Origin: Devosia sp. FJ2-5-3
Lineage (GTDB): Bacteria; Pseudomonadota; Alphaproteobacteria; Rhizobiales; Devosiaceae
Length of the DNA stretch: 64,000 bases
Direction of reading: 5' to 3'
NCBI RefSeq assembly: GCF_029201545.1
Contig: NZ_CP104007.1
Span: 4,031,501 to 4,095,500 of the forward strand
In this document: positions 28,157-35,402 of the stretch, one piece after another
Position numbering within the stretch: the first letter of the stretch is position 1
Layout: every line of letters starts with the position of its first letter
Program-made: the position numbers and the translations under genes
The notes under the pieces: generated by a model
Databases searched by the model: none
Told to the model about the DNA's origin: nothing
Seen by the model: the letters and a program-made list of their open reading frames with translations, nothing else

Positions 28157-30198
28157 GCGGCCCTCCCCACGGATTGGTTGTGCTCGATATAGCTTTGCCC
28201 CGAGCCAACGAGGTGGGCGGTATCGAGGATGAGAGCGACCGTTCCATCCCCCAGAATTGTGGCCCCGGAGAAGGACTTGATGCCCGAATGGAGCTTGGAG
28301 AGCTGCTTGATGACGGTCTGGTTGTTGCCGATGATCTGATCGACGACGAGCCCAACGCGGCCTTCGCCGGAGGAGACGATAACCACCTTCTGGTGCTCGT
28401 CGGCCTCACCCCTGAGGCCGAAGACTTCGCGCAGGCGCAGATACGGCACGAGGCTGCCCCGGATATCGAGGAAGTTGCGGCCCTTGGCATGGGCCTCGAT
28501 GCCTTCGGGCAGTTCGACGCATTCCTCCACCGCCGCGAGCGGGATGGTGTAGCGGCCATCTCCCACTCGGACGAGCATGCCATCGATGATGGCCAGCGTC
28601 AGCGGCAGGCGCAGGGTGAGGGTCGAGCCCTCTCCCGGCCGGGTGGTCAGGTCGATGGTGCCACGCAGGCCATCAATGGTCCGCTTGACCACGTCCATGC
28701 CCACGCCGCGACCCGATAGCGCGGTGACCTCGCCGGCGGTCGAGAAGCCAGGGGCGAAGATGAGATGGTAGAGTTCCTGGTCGGTCAGCTTGGCATCCGG
28801 CGCGATAATGCCGTTTTCCTCGGCCTTGGCGCGGATGCGGGCGGCGTTGAGGCCGGCGCCGTCATCGGACACCGAGATGGCCACTTCGGCGCCCGAATAA
28901 ACCGCCGACAGCCGGACCGTTCCCTGGGCCGATTTGCCCGCGGCAAGGCGCTTTTCCGGGCCTTCCAGGCCATGGTCGACGGCATTGCGGATGAGGTGGA
29001 CCAGGGGGTCCGCGAGGCGCTCGATCATGGTCTTGTCGAGCTCGGTCTCTTCTCCGGTGGTGATGAATTCGATGGGCTTGCCCAGCTCTCCGGAGAGGTC
29101 GTGGACGAGACGCCGGAAGCGGCTGAACAAGGTGCCGATCGGCACCATGCGGATGCCCATCGTGGTGTCGCGAAGCCCGGAAGACAGGCGTTCCAGCTCT
29201 TCGGCGATGGTTTTTAGATTGATGTCGGCGCTCTGGGCGGCGATCTGGGTGAGGCGGGCCTGGGCGATGACAAGTTCGCCCACCCGGTCCATCAATTCGT
29301 CCAGACGTTCGGCGGGAACGCGCAGGGATGTGGCGGCCGGCTTGTCGTCTCCGCCCTTCTCGGCGGCCTTGCCGCGCTTGGGCGCAGGAGGCGCGGCGGC
29401 GAGTAGCGCAGGGGCCGAATTGGTTAGCAGACTGTTAGCATCTGCAGCGATCTCAGGTGAAATCGGTGCGCTCGGCGCCTGGTCTTCCAGAGGTTCGAGC
29501 GTGAGCTCCATATTGTCGCGCAGGAACAGGAAGACATCGTCGATCGCGGCGGCCGGATCGGTGGCCGTCATATCGACCTGCCAGCCAATATAGGCGTTCT
29601 CCGGCTCGAGAGTGTCGAGAAGGGGAATGCGGTCGGTCAGTGGAGTGATCTCGCTCGGCCCGATCGCGGCCAGCTCCTCAAGGAGCAGGAGCGGATTGGT
29701 GCCGTAGAGCAGCGCGTCGCCGGGCAGGTAGAAGCGGAGGCGCCAGCGCGCCGGTGCGGCACTGGGCTGGGCCTGCGCGGCAGCCTGGTTCAGCTCCGCC
29801 TTGACGGCGGGCGCGGACGGGAACGCATCGCCGTCGACGATGGCGCGCAACTCGGCGAGAATGCGCGCTCCACCGTCAATGGGAGCGTCCGGCGTTTCGA
29901 TGAGCAGATGGATGTGGTCCTTGGCGTCGAGCGCGACGCCGATCAGCGCCGCGTTGACCTGGCTCTGCCCCTTGCGCACACGGTCGAAGGCCGTCTCGAA
30001 TTCGTGGACGAATTCGGCGACCGCCGTAAAGCCGAACATCGCCCCCGAGCCCTTGATGGTATGGAGGGCCCGAAAGGTGGAATTGACCAGGTCGTGATTG
30101 CCGGGGTCCTGATCCAGATCCAGCAGGCCCGCCTCGAGCTGGTCGAGCAGCTCGCGCGCCTCCTGGCGGAAGGTCTCGGTCGGGTCGGAGATGTTCAT
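28153..30198 (-). CDS. cheA: Chemotaxis histidine kinase CheA
   Basis: A 681-residue kinase with all five regions. P1 (Hpt) has the phosphorylated H46 in FRALHTIKGSG. A P2-like domain (about 155-240, RWRLRFYLPGDALLYGTNPL) is followed by an Ala/Pro-rich linker. P3 is the dimerisation domain (LDELMDRVGELVIAQARL), P4 the ATPase (LIRNAVDHGLE, DDGAGLN, GRGVGMDVVK), and P5 the CheW-like C-terminus. It receives receptor signals through CheW and phosphorylates the CheY encoded directly upstream, which it overlaps by 4 bp. Confidence 0.97.
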   Translation of the reverse strand: MNISDPTETFRQEARELLDQLEAGLLDLDQDPGNHDLVNSTFRALHTIKGSGAMFGFTAVAEFVHEFETAFDRVRKGQSQVNAALIGVALDAKDHIHLLIETPDAPIDGGARILAELRAIVDGDAFPSAPAVKAELNQAAAQAQPSAAPARWRLRFYLPGDALLYGTNPLLLLEELAAIGPSEITPLTDRIPLLDTLEPENAYIGWQVDMTATDPAAAIDDVFLFLRDNMELTLEPLEDQAPSAPISPEIAADANSLLTNSAPALLAAAPPAPKRGKAAEKGGDDKPAATSLRVPAERLDELMDRVGELVIAQARLTQIAAQSADINLKTIAEELERLSSGLRDTTMGIRMVPIGTLFSRFRRLVHDLSGELGKPIEFITTGEETELDKTMIERLADPLVHLIRNAVDHGLEGPEKRLAAGKSAQGTVRLSAVYSGAEVAISVSDDGAGLNAARIRAKAEENGIIAPDAKLTDQELYHLIFAPGFSTAGEVTALSGRGVGMDVVKRTIDGLRGTIDLTTRPGEGSTLTLRLPLTLAIIDGMLVRVGDGRYTIPLAAVEECVELPEGIEAHAKGRNFLDIRGSLVPYLRLREVFGLRGEADEHQKVVIVSSGEGRVGLVVDQIIGNNQTVIKQLSKLHSGIKSFSGATILGDGTVALILDTAHLVGSGQSYIEHNQSVGRAA

Positions 30199-30563
30199 GC
30201 TCCGGTGACCTTCTTGATGACGGCCAGAAGCTGGTCCTGCTTGAACGGCTTGACGATCCAGCCGGTGGCGCCCGCTTCCTTGGCCTGACGCTTGAGGTCC
30301 TCATCGGACTCGGTGGTCAGAAGGATGATCGGGATGCCCTTGCTGGAGGGATGCTGGCGATATTTGCGGATGAACTCGATGCCGTTGAGGACGGGCATGT
30401 TGAGGTCGGTGATGACCGCATGAACGGTATTGGTCGTTGCCTTGTCGTAGCCGTCCTGGCCGTTGACGGCCTCGATTACGTCAAGGCCCGCAGCCGTCAG
30501 CGTCATGGCCACCATCTGCCGGATGGATGCTGAATCGTCGATAGTCAGAATGGTCTTGGTCAT
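30195..30563 (-). CDS. cheY: Chemotaxis response regulator CheY
   Basis: A single-domain 122-residue receiver. The acidic pair is D9-D10 (TIDDSAS), the phospho-acceptor D53 (VITDLNMP), the switch Thr lies in LLTTES and the conserved Lys in IVKPF. In the family it binds the flagellar switch. It begins 5 bp after the STAS gene stop and overlaps cheA by 4 bp. No flagellar genes are in the window, so the motor linkage is inferred. Confidence 0.96.
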   Translation of the reverse strand: MTKTILTIDDSASIRQMVAMTLTAAGLDVIEAVNGQDGYDKATTNTVHAVITDLNMPVLNGIEFIRKYRQHPSSKGIPIILLTTESDEDLKRQAKEAGATGWIVKPFKQDQLLAVIKKVTGA

Positions 30564-30568
30564 ACCGC

Positions 30569-30895
30569 TCAGGTTCCGCTTGTCTGAAGAGTTTGAGTGT
30601 CCCAGAACCCCGCCGAAGGGCCCTCTCCCACAAAGCCACCGCCCTGCAGTACCTGGCGCAAGGGCTCTCCGAGTGGGGAGAGCATGCTCAGCGCCCTGCC
30701 TTCCGCCGTGGCCTTGGCAAGGCCGGCGAGCAAGGTCTGTACCGTGGTGACATCGGCAGCCGTAACGGTCTGGGTGTCCACCTGCACAAGGGGATGGGTG
30801 TCTATCGCCTGTCGGAGGGCCGTGGCGACGGCCTGGGCTGATTTGACGGTGGCGTCGCCGGCAATGACGAGCGTGAAGGGACTGGCGCCGGTCAT
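30569..30895 (-). CDS. STAS domain protein, first gene of the che operon
   Basis: A 108-residue protein that fits the STAS fold of anti-sigma-factor antagonists and MlaB-like proteins: PFTLVIAGDATVKSAQAVATAL, VQVDTQTVTAADVTTVQTLL, then an Arg/Leu-rich helix. The position normally holding the phosphorylated Ser is in the VDTQTVTAADV loop, where Thr replaces Ser, so regulation by phosphorylation is uncertain. It precedes cheY by 5 bp. STAS proteins at the head of some che operons have no agreed function. Confidence 0.8.
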   Translation of the reverse strand: MTGASPFTLVIAGDATVKSAQAVATALRQAIDTHPLVQVDTQTVTAADVTTVQTLLAGLAKATAEGRALSMLSPLGEPLRQVLQGGGFVGEGPSAGFWDTQTLQTSGT

Positions 30896-31077
30896 GGCAA
30901 TGACCGGACGAAAAAGTAAAATAACGGTAACATTCTGCTTTTCTGCCGAACGGCGGAGGGAGAAATGATGGGGCGCTAAGAAGTCGTCAGCCGGCTCTTT
31001 ATCCGTCTGTTAAGTTCAATGAATATGTCGAGAGCCGTATTCCCATCCGGCACATTGCCAATTTATGCGCTGATGGC

Positions 31078-31092
31078 TTAACCGATAGTTAC
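31078..31092. promoter_or_regulatory. CtrA-like box TTAA-N7-TTAC upstream of the che operon
   Basis: The site matches 7 of 8 fixed positions of the alphaproteobacterial CtrA consensus TTAA-N7-TTAA. It is 183 bp upstream of the first che gene. CtrA controls motility and chemotaxis genes in many alphaproteobacteria, so control of this operon is plausible but not shown. Confidence 0.45.
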
Positions 31093-31140
31093 GCGTTCAC
31101 TATCGTCGCAGAAAATGTCAAATCAAATACAAGAGTTACT

Positions 31141-31154
31141 TTTGATATATCAAA
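31141..31154. promoter_or_regulatory. AT-rich perfect palindrome TTTGATATATCAAA
   Basis: A 14-bp perfect palindrome in the middle of the 562-bp gap (30896-31457) between the LacI gene stop and the che operon start. The surrounding 100 bp are AT-rich relative to the window. It could bind a dimeric regulator. Confidence 0.4.
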
Positions 31155-31170
31155 GTAGTTCTTGGGCCGT

Positions 31171-31271
31171 GATTCAGAATCGATGGTGGATCCGGGACAA
31201 ATGCTCTTGAATCCTCGCAACTGGATTCAGAATCGACTCAGCAGTAGCAGAGCGCCGTTATTGCTGGATTC
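31171..31271. promoter_or_regulatory. Cluster of seven GANTC (CcrM methylation) sites
   Basis: GANTC occurs at 31171, 31177, 31209, 31224, 31230, 31235 and 31267. Two identical 13-mers GATTCAGAATCGA (31171 and 31224) each carry two sites in hyphenated palindromic form. In DNA of this composition about one site per 300 bp is expected. CcrM methylates GANTC in alphaproteobacteria and modulates promoters through the cell cycle. The rest of the gap holds no credible gene. Confidence 0.6.
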
Positions 31272-31457
31272 ACTTGCGCGCCCCGCCGGACTGATGCGGC
31301 GGGGCCGCGCGGTCTGGCAAAATGGCAGCATTGTGGCGAGATGGAGGCAATCCAGGGTGGCGCTTAGTCTTTGACTGGAAGCCGTGCCGGCAGACGGGGC
31401 CGATGACCCCGCCTCAAAATTTTCGGATCGAAAATACGATTTTCCAAACGGGGGAGA

Positions 31458-32507
31458 TCAGGACCCGGCCGGCCAGTCGAAGCGCGGCGCGGCGATCCAC
31501 TGGAGATCCTCGGCTTCGCCGGAAATACGGCGCAACAGCAATTGACCGAGGTTCCGGCCGGCTTCTGCGAAATCCTCGAACACCGTCTCGGCACCGGGCT
31601 GGAACTGCATGAACATGGACGAAGCCTGCTTGGTGACGACATGGGTCGTCTTTCCAACGGTCAACCCCGCCTCGTTCAGCCCCCCGATAATGGCCAGCGC
31701 CGACAGCTCGGAGGCGCAGACATAGCCATCGGGCCGTTCCGGGCGCTTGGCGCGCTTGATGACATAATTGCGGATGGCGTCGGTGGCGCTGCCCAGATTG
31801 ACGTCGGCGGCGAACTCGAACCCGATCCCCGCCTCGCGCGCGCCGCGCTCGACCCCGGCTTTGAGGTGATCGGTATAGGTCAACGCACTGTCGGGCAGGA
31901 CGATGGAGACCTTCCTGCAGCCCTTGCTGGCGAGGCGCAGCGTGGCGCCATAGGCATAGGCTTCATTGTCGAAATCGACGAAGGGATGGGCCTCCGGCCA
32001 CTGGCTGCGGCCATGGCTGATGAAGGGGAAATTGTTGTCGAGCAGGAAGCGGATGCGTTCGTCGAACGGCTCCGCCTTGGAAAAGATCACGCCATCGGCC
32101 ATGCGGTTGCGCACGATGTGCTGGATCGGCTCGATGGCCTCGACATTCTTGAAGAGCGGGGTGATGACCAGATGGTAGGCGGTGTCGCGCAGCGCCTCGG
32201 TGATACCGGTGACGAGCGAGGTGCCGAAGCCGTAGATCTGCTCGTCCGGCTCGAGGATCAGCGCCACAACATTGGTGCGGCCGGTCTTAAGACGCAGCGC
32301 GGCGCGATCGGGCAGATAGCCGATCTCGGCGGCAATCTTTTGCACCCGCTCGCGCGTTTCCTGGGCCAGTTCAGGGGCATTGTTGAGCGCCCGCGAAATG
32401 GTGGTGACGGCCAGTCCCGTCATTTGCGCAATGGTTTTGAGGGTGGGCTTGCCTGTGGGCTTGACGCCCCGCTTTGCCCGTCCAGTAGGCACCTGTTCTT
32501 CCGACAA
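31458..32507 (-). CDS. LacI family transcriptional regulator
   Basis: A regulator of about 349 residues with an N-terminal LacI headpiece (PTLKTIAQMTGLAVTTISRALNN) and a periplasmic-binding-protein-like effector domain (TNVVALILEPDEQIYGFGTS, HPFVDFDNEAYAYGATL). The start is uncertain: a TTG at 32507 follows AGGGGAAT and leaves about 20 residues before the headpiece, while the open frame reaches another TTG at 32585. The effector is probably a sugar or polyol. No sugar operon adjoins it directly: phn-related and tiny genes lie upstream and the che operon downstream, so its target is unknown. Confidence 0.88.
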   Translation of the reverse strand: MSEEQVPTGRAKRGVKPTGKPTLKTIAQMTGLAVTTISRALNNAPELAQETRERVQKIAAEIGYLPDRAALRLKTGRTNVVALILEPDEQIYGFGTSLVTGITEALRDTAYHLVITPLFKNVEAIEPIQHIVRNRMADGVIFSKAEPFDERIRFLLDNNFPFISHGRSQWPEAHPFVDFDNEAYAYGATLRLASKGCRKVSIVLPDSALTYTDHLKAGVERGAREAGIGFEFAADVNLGSATDAIRNYVIKRAKRPERPDGYVCASELSALAIIGGLNEAGLTVGKTTHVVTKQASSMFMQFQPGAETVFEDFAEAGRNLGQLLLRRISGEAEDLQWIAAPRFDWPAGS

Positions 32508-32758
32508 AACTTTATTCCCCTGGACCTGCCACTGCAGCCGCCGCTTCAAGGGAGCCAGAACAACAGATTGCGCGACCCAGTTCAAGCGAACTGACAGCGA
32601 CCGATTGTGTCGCTGCGACGAAAGTCGAGCAGAGTTTTTCGTTTTTTGGGCCAGTTACGCATAATGGAGTACTGGCAATCCTTTGGCTCGTCCCCTATCT
32701 TGGCCTCACTGCGCCGCCTTGGGCGCATATGCGGCCCCAACCACCTGCAAGGAGAGGA

Positions 32759-32872
32759 ATGACGATGACGACATCGACAACCATTACCATCCACGCGGCG
32801 TGCTTGACCGTAGTATTCCATCCGCTTGATGCCAAAAATTGGCAAGGATCCTGTCGCTCGAAACGAATGTGA
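32759..32872 (+). CDS. Possible 37-residue Thr/Ile-rich leader peptide
   Basis: The short frame MTMTTSTTITIHAACLTVVF... is preceded by AAGGAGAGGA at ideal spacing. Its start resembles Thr/Ile-rich attenuator leaders, with six Thr in the first ten residues. It ends inside a perfect inverted repeat (32867-32885). No threonine or isoleucine biosynthesis gene follows; the next gene is the small protein at 32989. Translation is unproven. The gap upstream (32508-32758) shows nothing else recognisable. Confidence 0.3.
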   Translation: MTMTTSTTITIHAACLTVVFHPLDAKNWQGSCRSKRM

Positions 32873-32885
32873 CCTGGCGTCACAT
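32867..32885. promoter_or_regulatory. Inverted repeat ATGTGAC-CTGGC-GTCACAT
   Basis: Perfect 7-bp arms around a 5-nt spacer, overlapping the stop codon of the putative leader peptide and 104 bp upstream of the small gene at 32989. It can be read as an operator (TGTGAC/GTCACA half-sites resemble CRP/FNR-type boxes) or as a hairpin. Confidence 0.4.
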
Positions 32886-32988
32886 CTCCGTCTCACAACA
32901 CCGATAGCATCCGTAGTGACCGGCATTGATGGCGCGGGAAAGCCCGCCGCCTAGACGCCCGGACTCACTGCGCAAGTGGAAGTCCACC

Positions 32989-33204
32989 ATGCAAGAGAAG
33001 AATCTCAGAAACGTCAATTCGCAGCGGCCTACCGTCATAGAAGTGGGTGGCGAGCCGCTGGGCGTCGTTGTTCCGGCCGAGGGCGGATATCGCTTCCTCG
33101 CCGTCAAGCTGCCGGCCTTCGCCGTTGACGGACAGCATTTCCCCAGCATCGAAACGGCCCATATCGCCGTGAGCCAGGCCGTAAAGGACGCCGACGCCGC
33201 CTGA
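32989..33204 (+). CDS. Small conserved protein of unknown function
   Basis: A 71-residue protein, MQEKNLRNVNSQRPTVIEVG at its start, with a compact hydrophobic core (EPLGVVVPAEGGYRFLAVKL) and a short C-terminal helix ending AVKDADAA. No signal peptide, membrane helix or catalytic motif. The ATG at 32989 was preferred to 32926 because the sequence becomes family-like only from there. It looks like the small orphan proteins common in Hyphomicrobiales. A strong dispersed hairpin follows its stop. Confidence 0.65.
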   Translation: MQEKNLRNVNSQRPTVIEVGGEPLGVVVPAEGGYRFLAVKLPAFAVDGQHFPSIETAHIAVSQAVKDADAA

Positions 33205-33243
33205 GTGCGGCGCGGCGTTCCTATCCGATCGCGCTTGCGAACC

Positions 33244-33266
33244 GGAAAAGTGGGGTCCACTTTTCC
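33244..33266. terminator. GGAAAAGTGG/CCACTTTTCC hairpin, Hyphomicrobiales-type dispersed repeat
   Basis: Perfect 10-bp arms around a GGT loop, in the context GCGAACCGGAAAAGTGG...TTTTCCTCGAAACGCTC. I recall this element as common in Brucella- and Mesorhizobium-like genomes. It lies between convergent small genes and could terminate both transcripts. Confidence 0.65.
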
Positions 33267-33311
33267 TCGAAACGCTCTGGGTTATCCGAGAAATCGGCAG
33301 ATCGGGTTCAG

Positions 33312-33515
33312 CTAATCGTCATTGGTGGCGTTGAGCTGTTCGGGTTTCCGCCCCTCTGCAAAGGGCGCGCCGGGCACGAGGGCCAAATCCACCGCATTGG
33401 CCAGGGCCTCGATATCGATGCGCAGGGCAGAGCTCTCGGCCTGCCGCTGCAGTTCGGCGGTGATGGCGGCCGCAATGACCGCCCGCCGCGTCGAAATCGT
33501 GCTAGCCGTTTCCAT
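33312..33515 (-). CDS. Small protein of unknown function
   Basis: About 67 residues, METASTISTRRAVIAAAITA at the start, largely helical, with an Ala/Arg/Gln-rich middle and an acidic C-terminus (NATNDD). Possible starts are ATG 33515 (after AGGGGAT) and ATG 33536 (after TGAGGT). Either one overlaps the 3' end of the small membrane protein gene upstream, implying translational coupling with it. No domain recognised. Confidence 0.55.
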   Translation of the reverse strand: METASTISTRRAVIAAAITAELQRQAESSALRIDIEALANAVDLALVPGAPFAEGRKPEQLNATNDD

Positions 33516-33651
33516 CGATGGAAATCCCCTGTTCATCGACTCGAACCTCAATTCCCGGGCGGGCCTGCTGCTGCTGGAAAGTGTAGATGGCAAAGACGAC
33601 CAGGGCGACCAAAAGCACGGTCACCAGGGCGTAAAGGGCATTGCGGCTCAT
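33502..33651 (-). CDS. 49-residue single-pass membrane protein
   Basis: The frame MSRNALYALVTVLLVALVVF... has one N-terminal membrane helix (residues 5-24), a Gln-rich turn, then a conserved-looking tail ending VDEQGISIDGNG. A clear CAGGAG ribosome site precedes the ATG. The same small architecture (helix plus IEVRVDEQGISI-type tail) recurs in Hyphomicrobiales genomes as I recall. Its stop lies inside the next small gene, an overlap of at least 14 bp. Function unknown. Confidence 0.72.
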   Translation of the reverse strand: MSRNALYALVTVLLVALVVFAIYTFQQQQARPGIEVRVDEQGISIDGNG

Positions 33652-33702
33652 AAGAACTCCTGACGCTGACGCTCTTGATCAACGCGCGAGCCGCCGAAGG
33701 GT

Positions 33703-34269
33703 TCAGTCGCCGGAAATGCCCCGCAGGGCCATGACGAAGGCGTGGACCCCGATGCCGATCGAATTGGAGTTGTCGATGATGACGGGGGAAATGCCGGATG
33801 GCAGGGTGGCCCCTTCGCGCGCCAGCCTTGCGGCGATCTGATCGCGCCCTTCCCGACCCCGACTGGCCAGGCGCTCGGCGCGCAGGGAAATCTCGGCCGA
33901 GATCATGACGACCCGGCTGGAGGGGTATTTTGCCAGCGCAGCGGGCACCACATGGCGCGACACATTGGCGACGACCACCCGGCCCAGCGCCAGATCGGTA
34001 TCGACACCGATGGGCAGGGCATATTGCAGGCCATGCGCCTCCCAATGGAGAGCGAAGCGACCGGCCGCCCGGGCTTCGGCAAATTCGGACGGCTCGAGGC
34101 TGAGATGATCCTCCACCTCGATATCGGTGGGGCGGGTGACGAGGCGCCGGACGAAGCTGAAGCGCTTGTCGGCATCGAGCGCCTGGCGGGCGCCCTGGAT
34201 CAGCGTATCCTTGCCCACGCCGGAAGGGCCGACGACAAGGACCAGTATTCCGGGGGACCGCTCGCTCAA
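33703..34269 (-). CDS. phnN: Ribose 1,5-bisphosphate phosphokinase PhnN
   Basis: ATP-dependent kinase converting ribose 1,5-bisphosphate to PRPP, the salvage step of the C-P lyase pathway. The roughly 188-residue guanylate-kinase-like fold shows Walker A VVGPSGVGKDTLI, VRRLVTRPTDIEVEDHLSLE and RAERLASRGREGRDQIAARL. The TTG at 34269 overlaps the phnM stop (TTGA), which suggests coupling; an in-frame ATG at 34308 is the alternative and would add 13 residues. It is the last gene of the leftward phosphonate module. Confidence 0.88.
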   Translation of the reverse strand: MSERSPGILVLVVGPSGVGKDTLIQGARQALDADKRFSFVRRLVTRPTDIEVEDHLSLEPSEFAEARAAGRFALHWEAHGLQYALPIGVDTDLALGRVVVANVSRHVVPAALAKYPSSRVVMISAEISLRAERLASRGREGRDQIAARLAREGATLPSGISPVIIDNSNSIGIGVHAFVMALRGISGD

Positions 34270-35402
34270 CTGACCCTTTGCCCCTCTCGCCAGACACTGC
34301 GCACGCATGGCAGGGCGCCATTGATCTGCACCCGCACCAGATCGGCCCGCTTGCCGATGACGATCTCGCCGCGGTCGTCGAGCCCGGCCGCCCGCGCCGG
34401 ATTGCGCGTGACCGTGGCCAGGGCCTGCGGCAGGCTGACCGAGGCGATGCGCCGGGGCAGGAGGAATGCCGCCTGCAGGAGCGCAAAGGGCACGTAATCG
34501 GAACTCAGAATATCGAGCAGGCCCGCCTCGACGAGGTCGCTGGCCGAAATATTGCCCGAATGGGAGCGGCCGCGCACGACATTGGGCGCGCCCATGAGGA
34601 TGGCGAGCCCGGCATCATGGGCCGCCGACGCCGCCTCGAGCGTGGTGGGAAACTCGGCGATGGCGACGCCGTCCTCGGCCGCCTCCTCGACATGGGCGAT
34701 GGTGGCGTCGTCGTGACTGGCGAGGGCCAGGCCGAGCTCGCGGGCACGGGCGACGATGGCGCTGCGGTTGGCGGCCGAATAGCGGTCGTGCTCGGCCTGG
34801 CGGGCGGCGATATAGGCGAGGAGCTCGGCCTCGGTGCGACCCATCTGCTTGGCGTAAAAGCGCTTGTAGTCGTCGAGCGAGCGGAATTGCCGCTGGCCGG
34901 GCGTGTGATCCATGACCGAGGCGAGGCGCGTCGTGGGATGGGCGGCAAAGGTTTCGAAATGGGTGACGACGTCGTGGCTGGGCAGTTCGCAGCGCAGATG
35001 GATGAAGTGCTCGGCGCGCAGCCAGCCGCCATCGCTGCCCTTGCGCACCGCCTCGACCAGGGCCGAGGCGTGGGGGAGCATGTCGGGCAGTTCGAGATCG
35101 GAGCCGATGCGCACGGCGTCGAAGACGGTGGTGATGCCGGAGCCGGCGATCTGCACGTCATGGGCATGGAGCGCCGCCAGCGGATCCCAGAACACGCCGG
35201 GGCGCGGACGATAATGGTTTTCGAGATGGTCGGTGTGGAGCTCGACAAGGCCGGGAACGAGGTAATCGCCGCCAAAATCCTCGCCATGGCCGGAGGCGCC
35301 CTCGTCGATGGAGAGGATCTTTCCATCGGCGATGACGACGCTGCCGGTGATTTCGGCCTCGGGCAGGACGATGCGGGCATTGGAGAGAATGGTCTGGGTC
35401 AT
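34266..35402 (-). CDS. phnM: Alpha-D-ribose 1-methylphosphonate 5-triphosphate diphosphatase PhnM
   Basis: Amidohydrolase-fold enzyme that releases diphosphate from the ribosyl-phosphonate triphosphate intermediate before C-P bond cleavage. 378 residues; metal ligands lie in LVPGLVELHTDHLENHYRPR, with SHDDATIAHVEEA and the C-terminal GKRADLVRVQ typical of the superfamily. The ATG at 35402 overlaps the stop of the upstream gene by 4 bp, fixing the start and arguing against the longer frame. No phnGHIJKL gene is in the window. Confidence 0.92.
   Translation of the reverse strand: MTQTILSNARIVLPEAEITGSVVIADGKILSIDEGASGHGEDFGGDYLVPGLVELHTDHLENHYRPRPGVFWDPLAALHAHDVQIAGSGITTVFDAVRIGSDLELPDMLPHASALVEAVRKGSDGGWLRAEHFIHLRCELPSHDVVTHFETFAAHPTTRLASVMDHTPGQRQFRSLDDYKRFYAKQMGRTEAELLAYIAARQAEHDRYSAANRSAIVARARELGLALASHDDATIAHVEEAAEDGVAIAEFPTTLEAASAAHDAGLAILMGAPNVVRGRSHSGNISASDLVEAGLLDILSSDYVPFALLQAAFLLPRRIASVSLPQALATVTRNPARAAGLDDRGEIVIGKRADLVRVQINGALPCVRSVWREGQRVS

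Noticed and set aside
31162..31374. 70-residue frame on the plus strand in the che upstream region
   Set aside because: It has no Shine-Dalgarno and no conserved-looking composition, and it runs through the GANTC cluster. The region is better read as control DNA.
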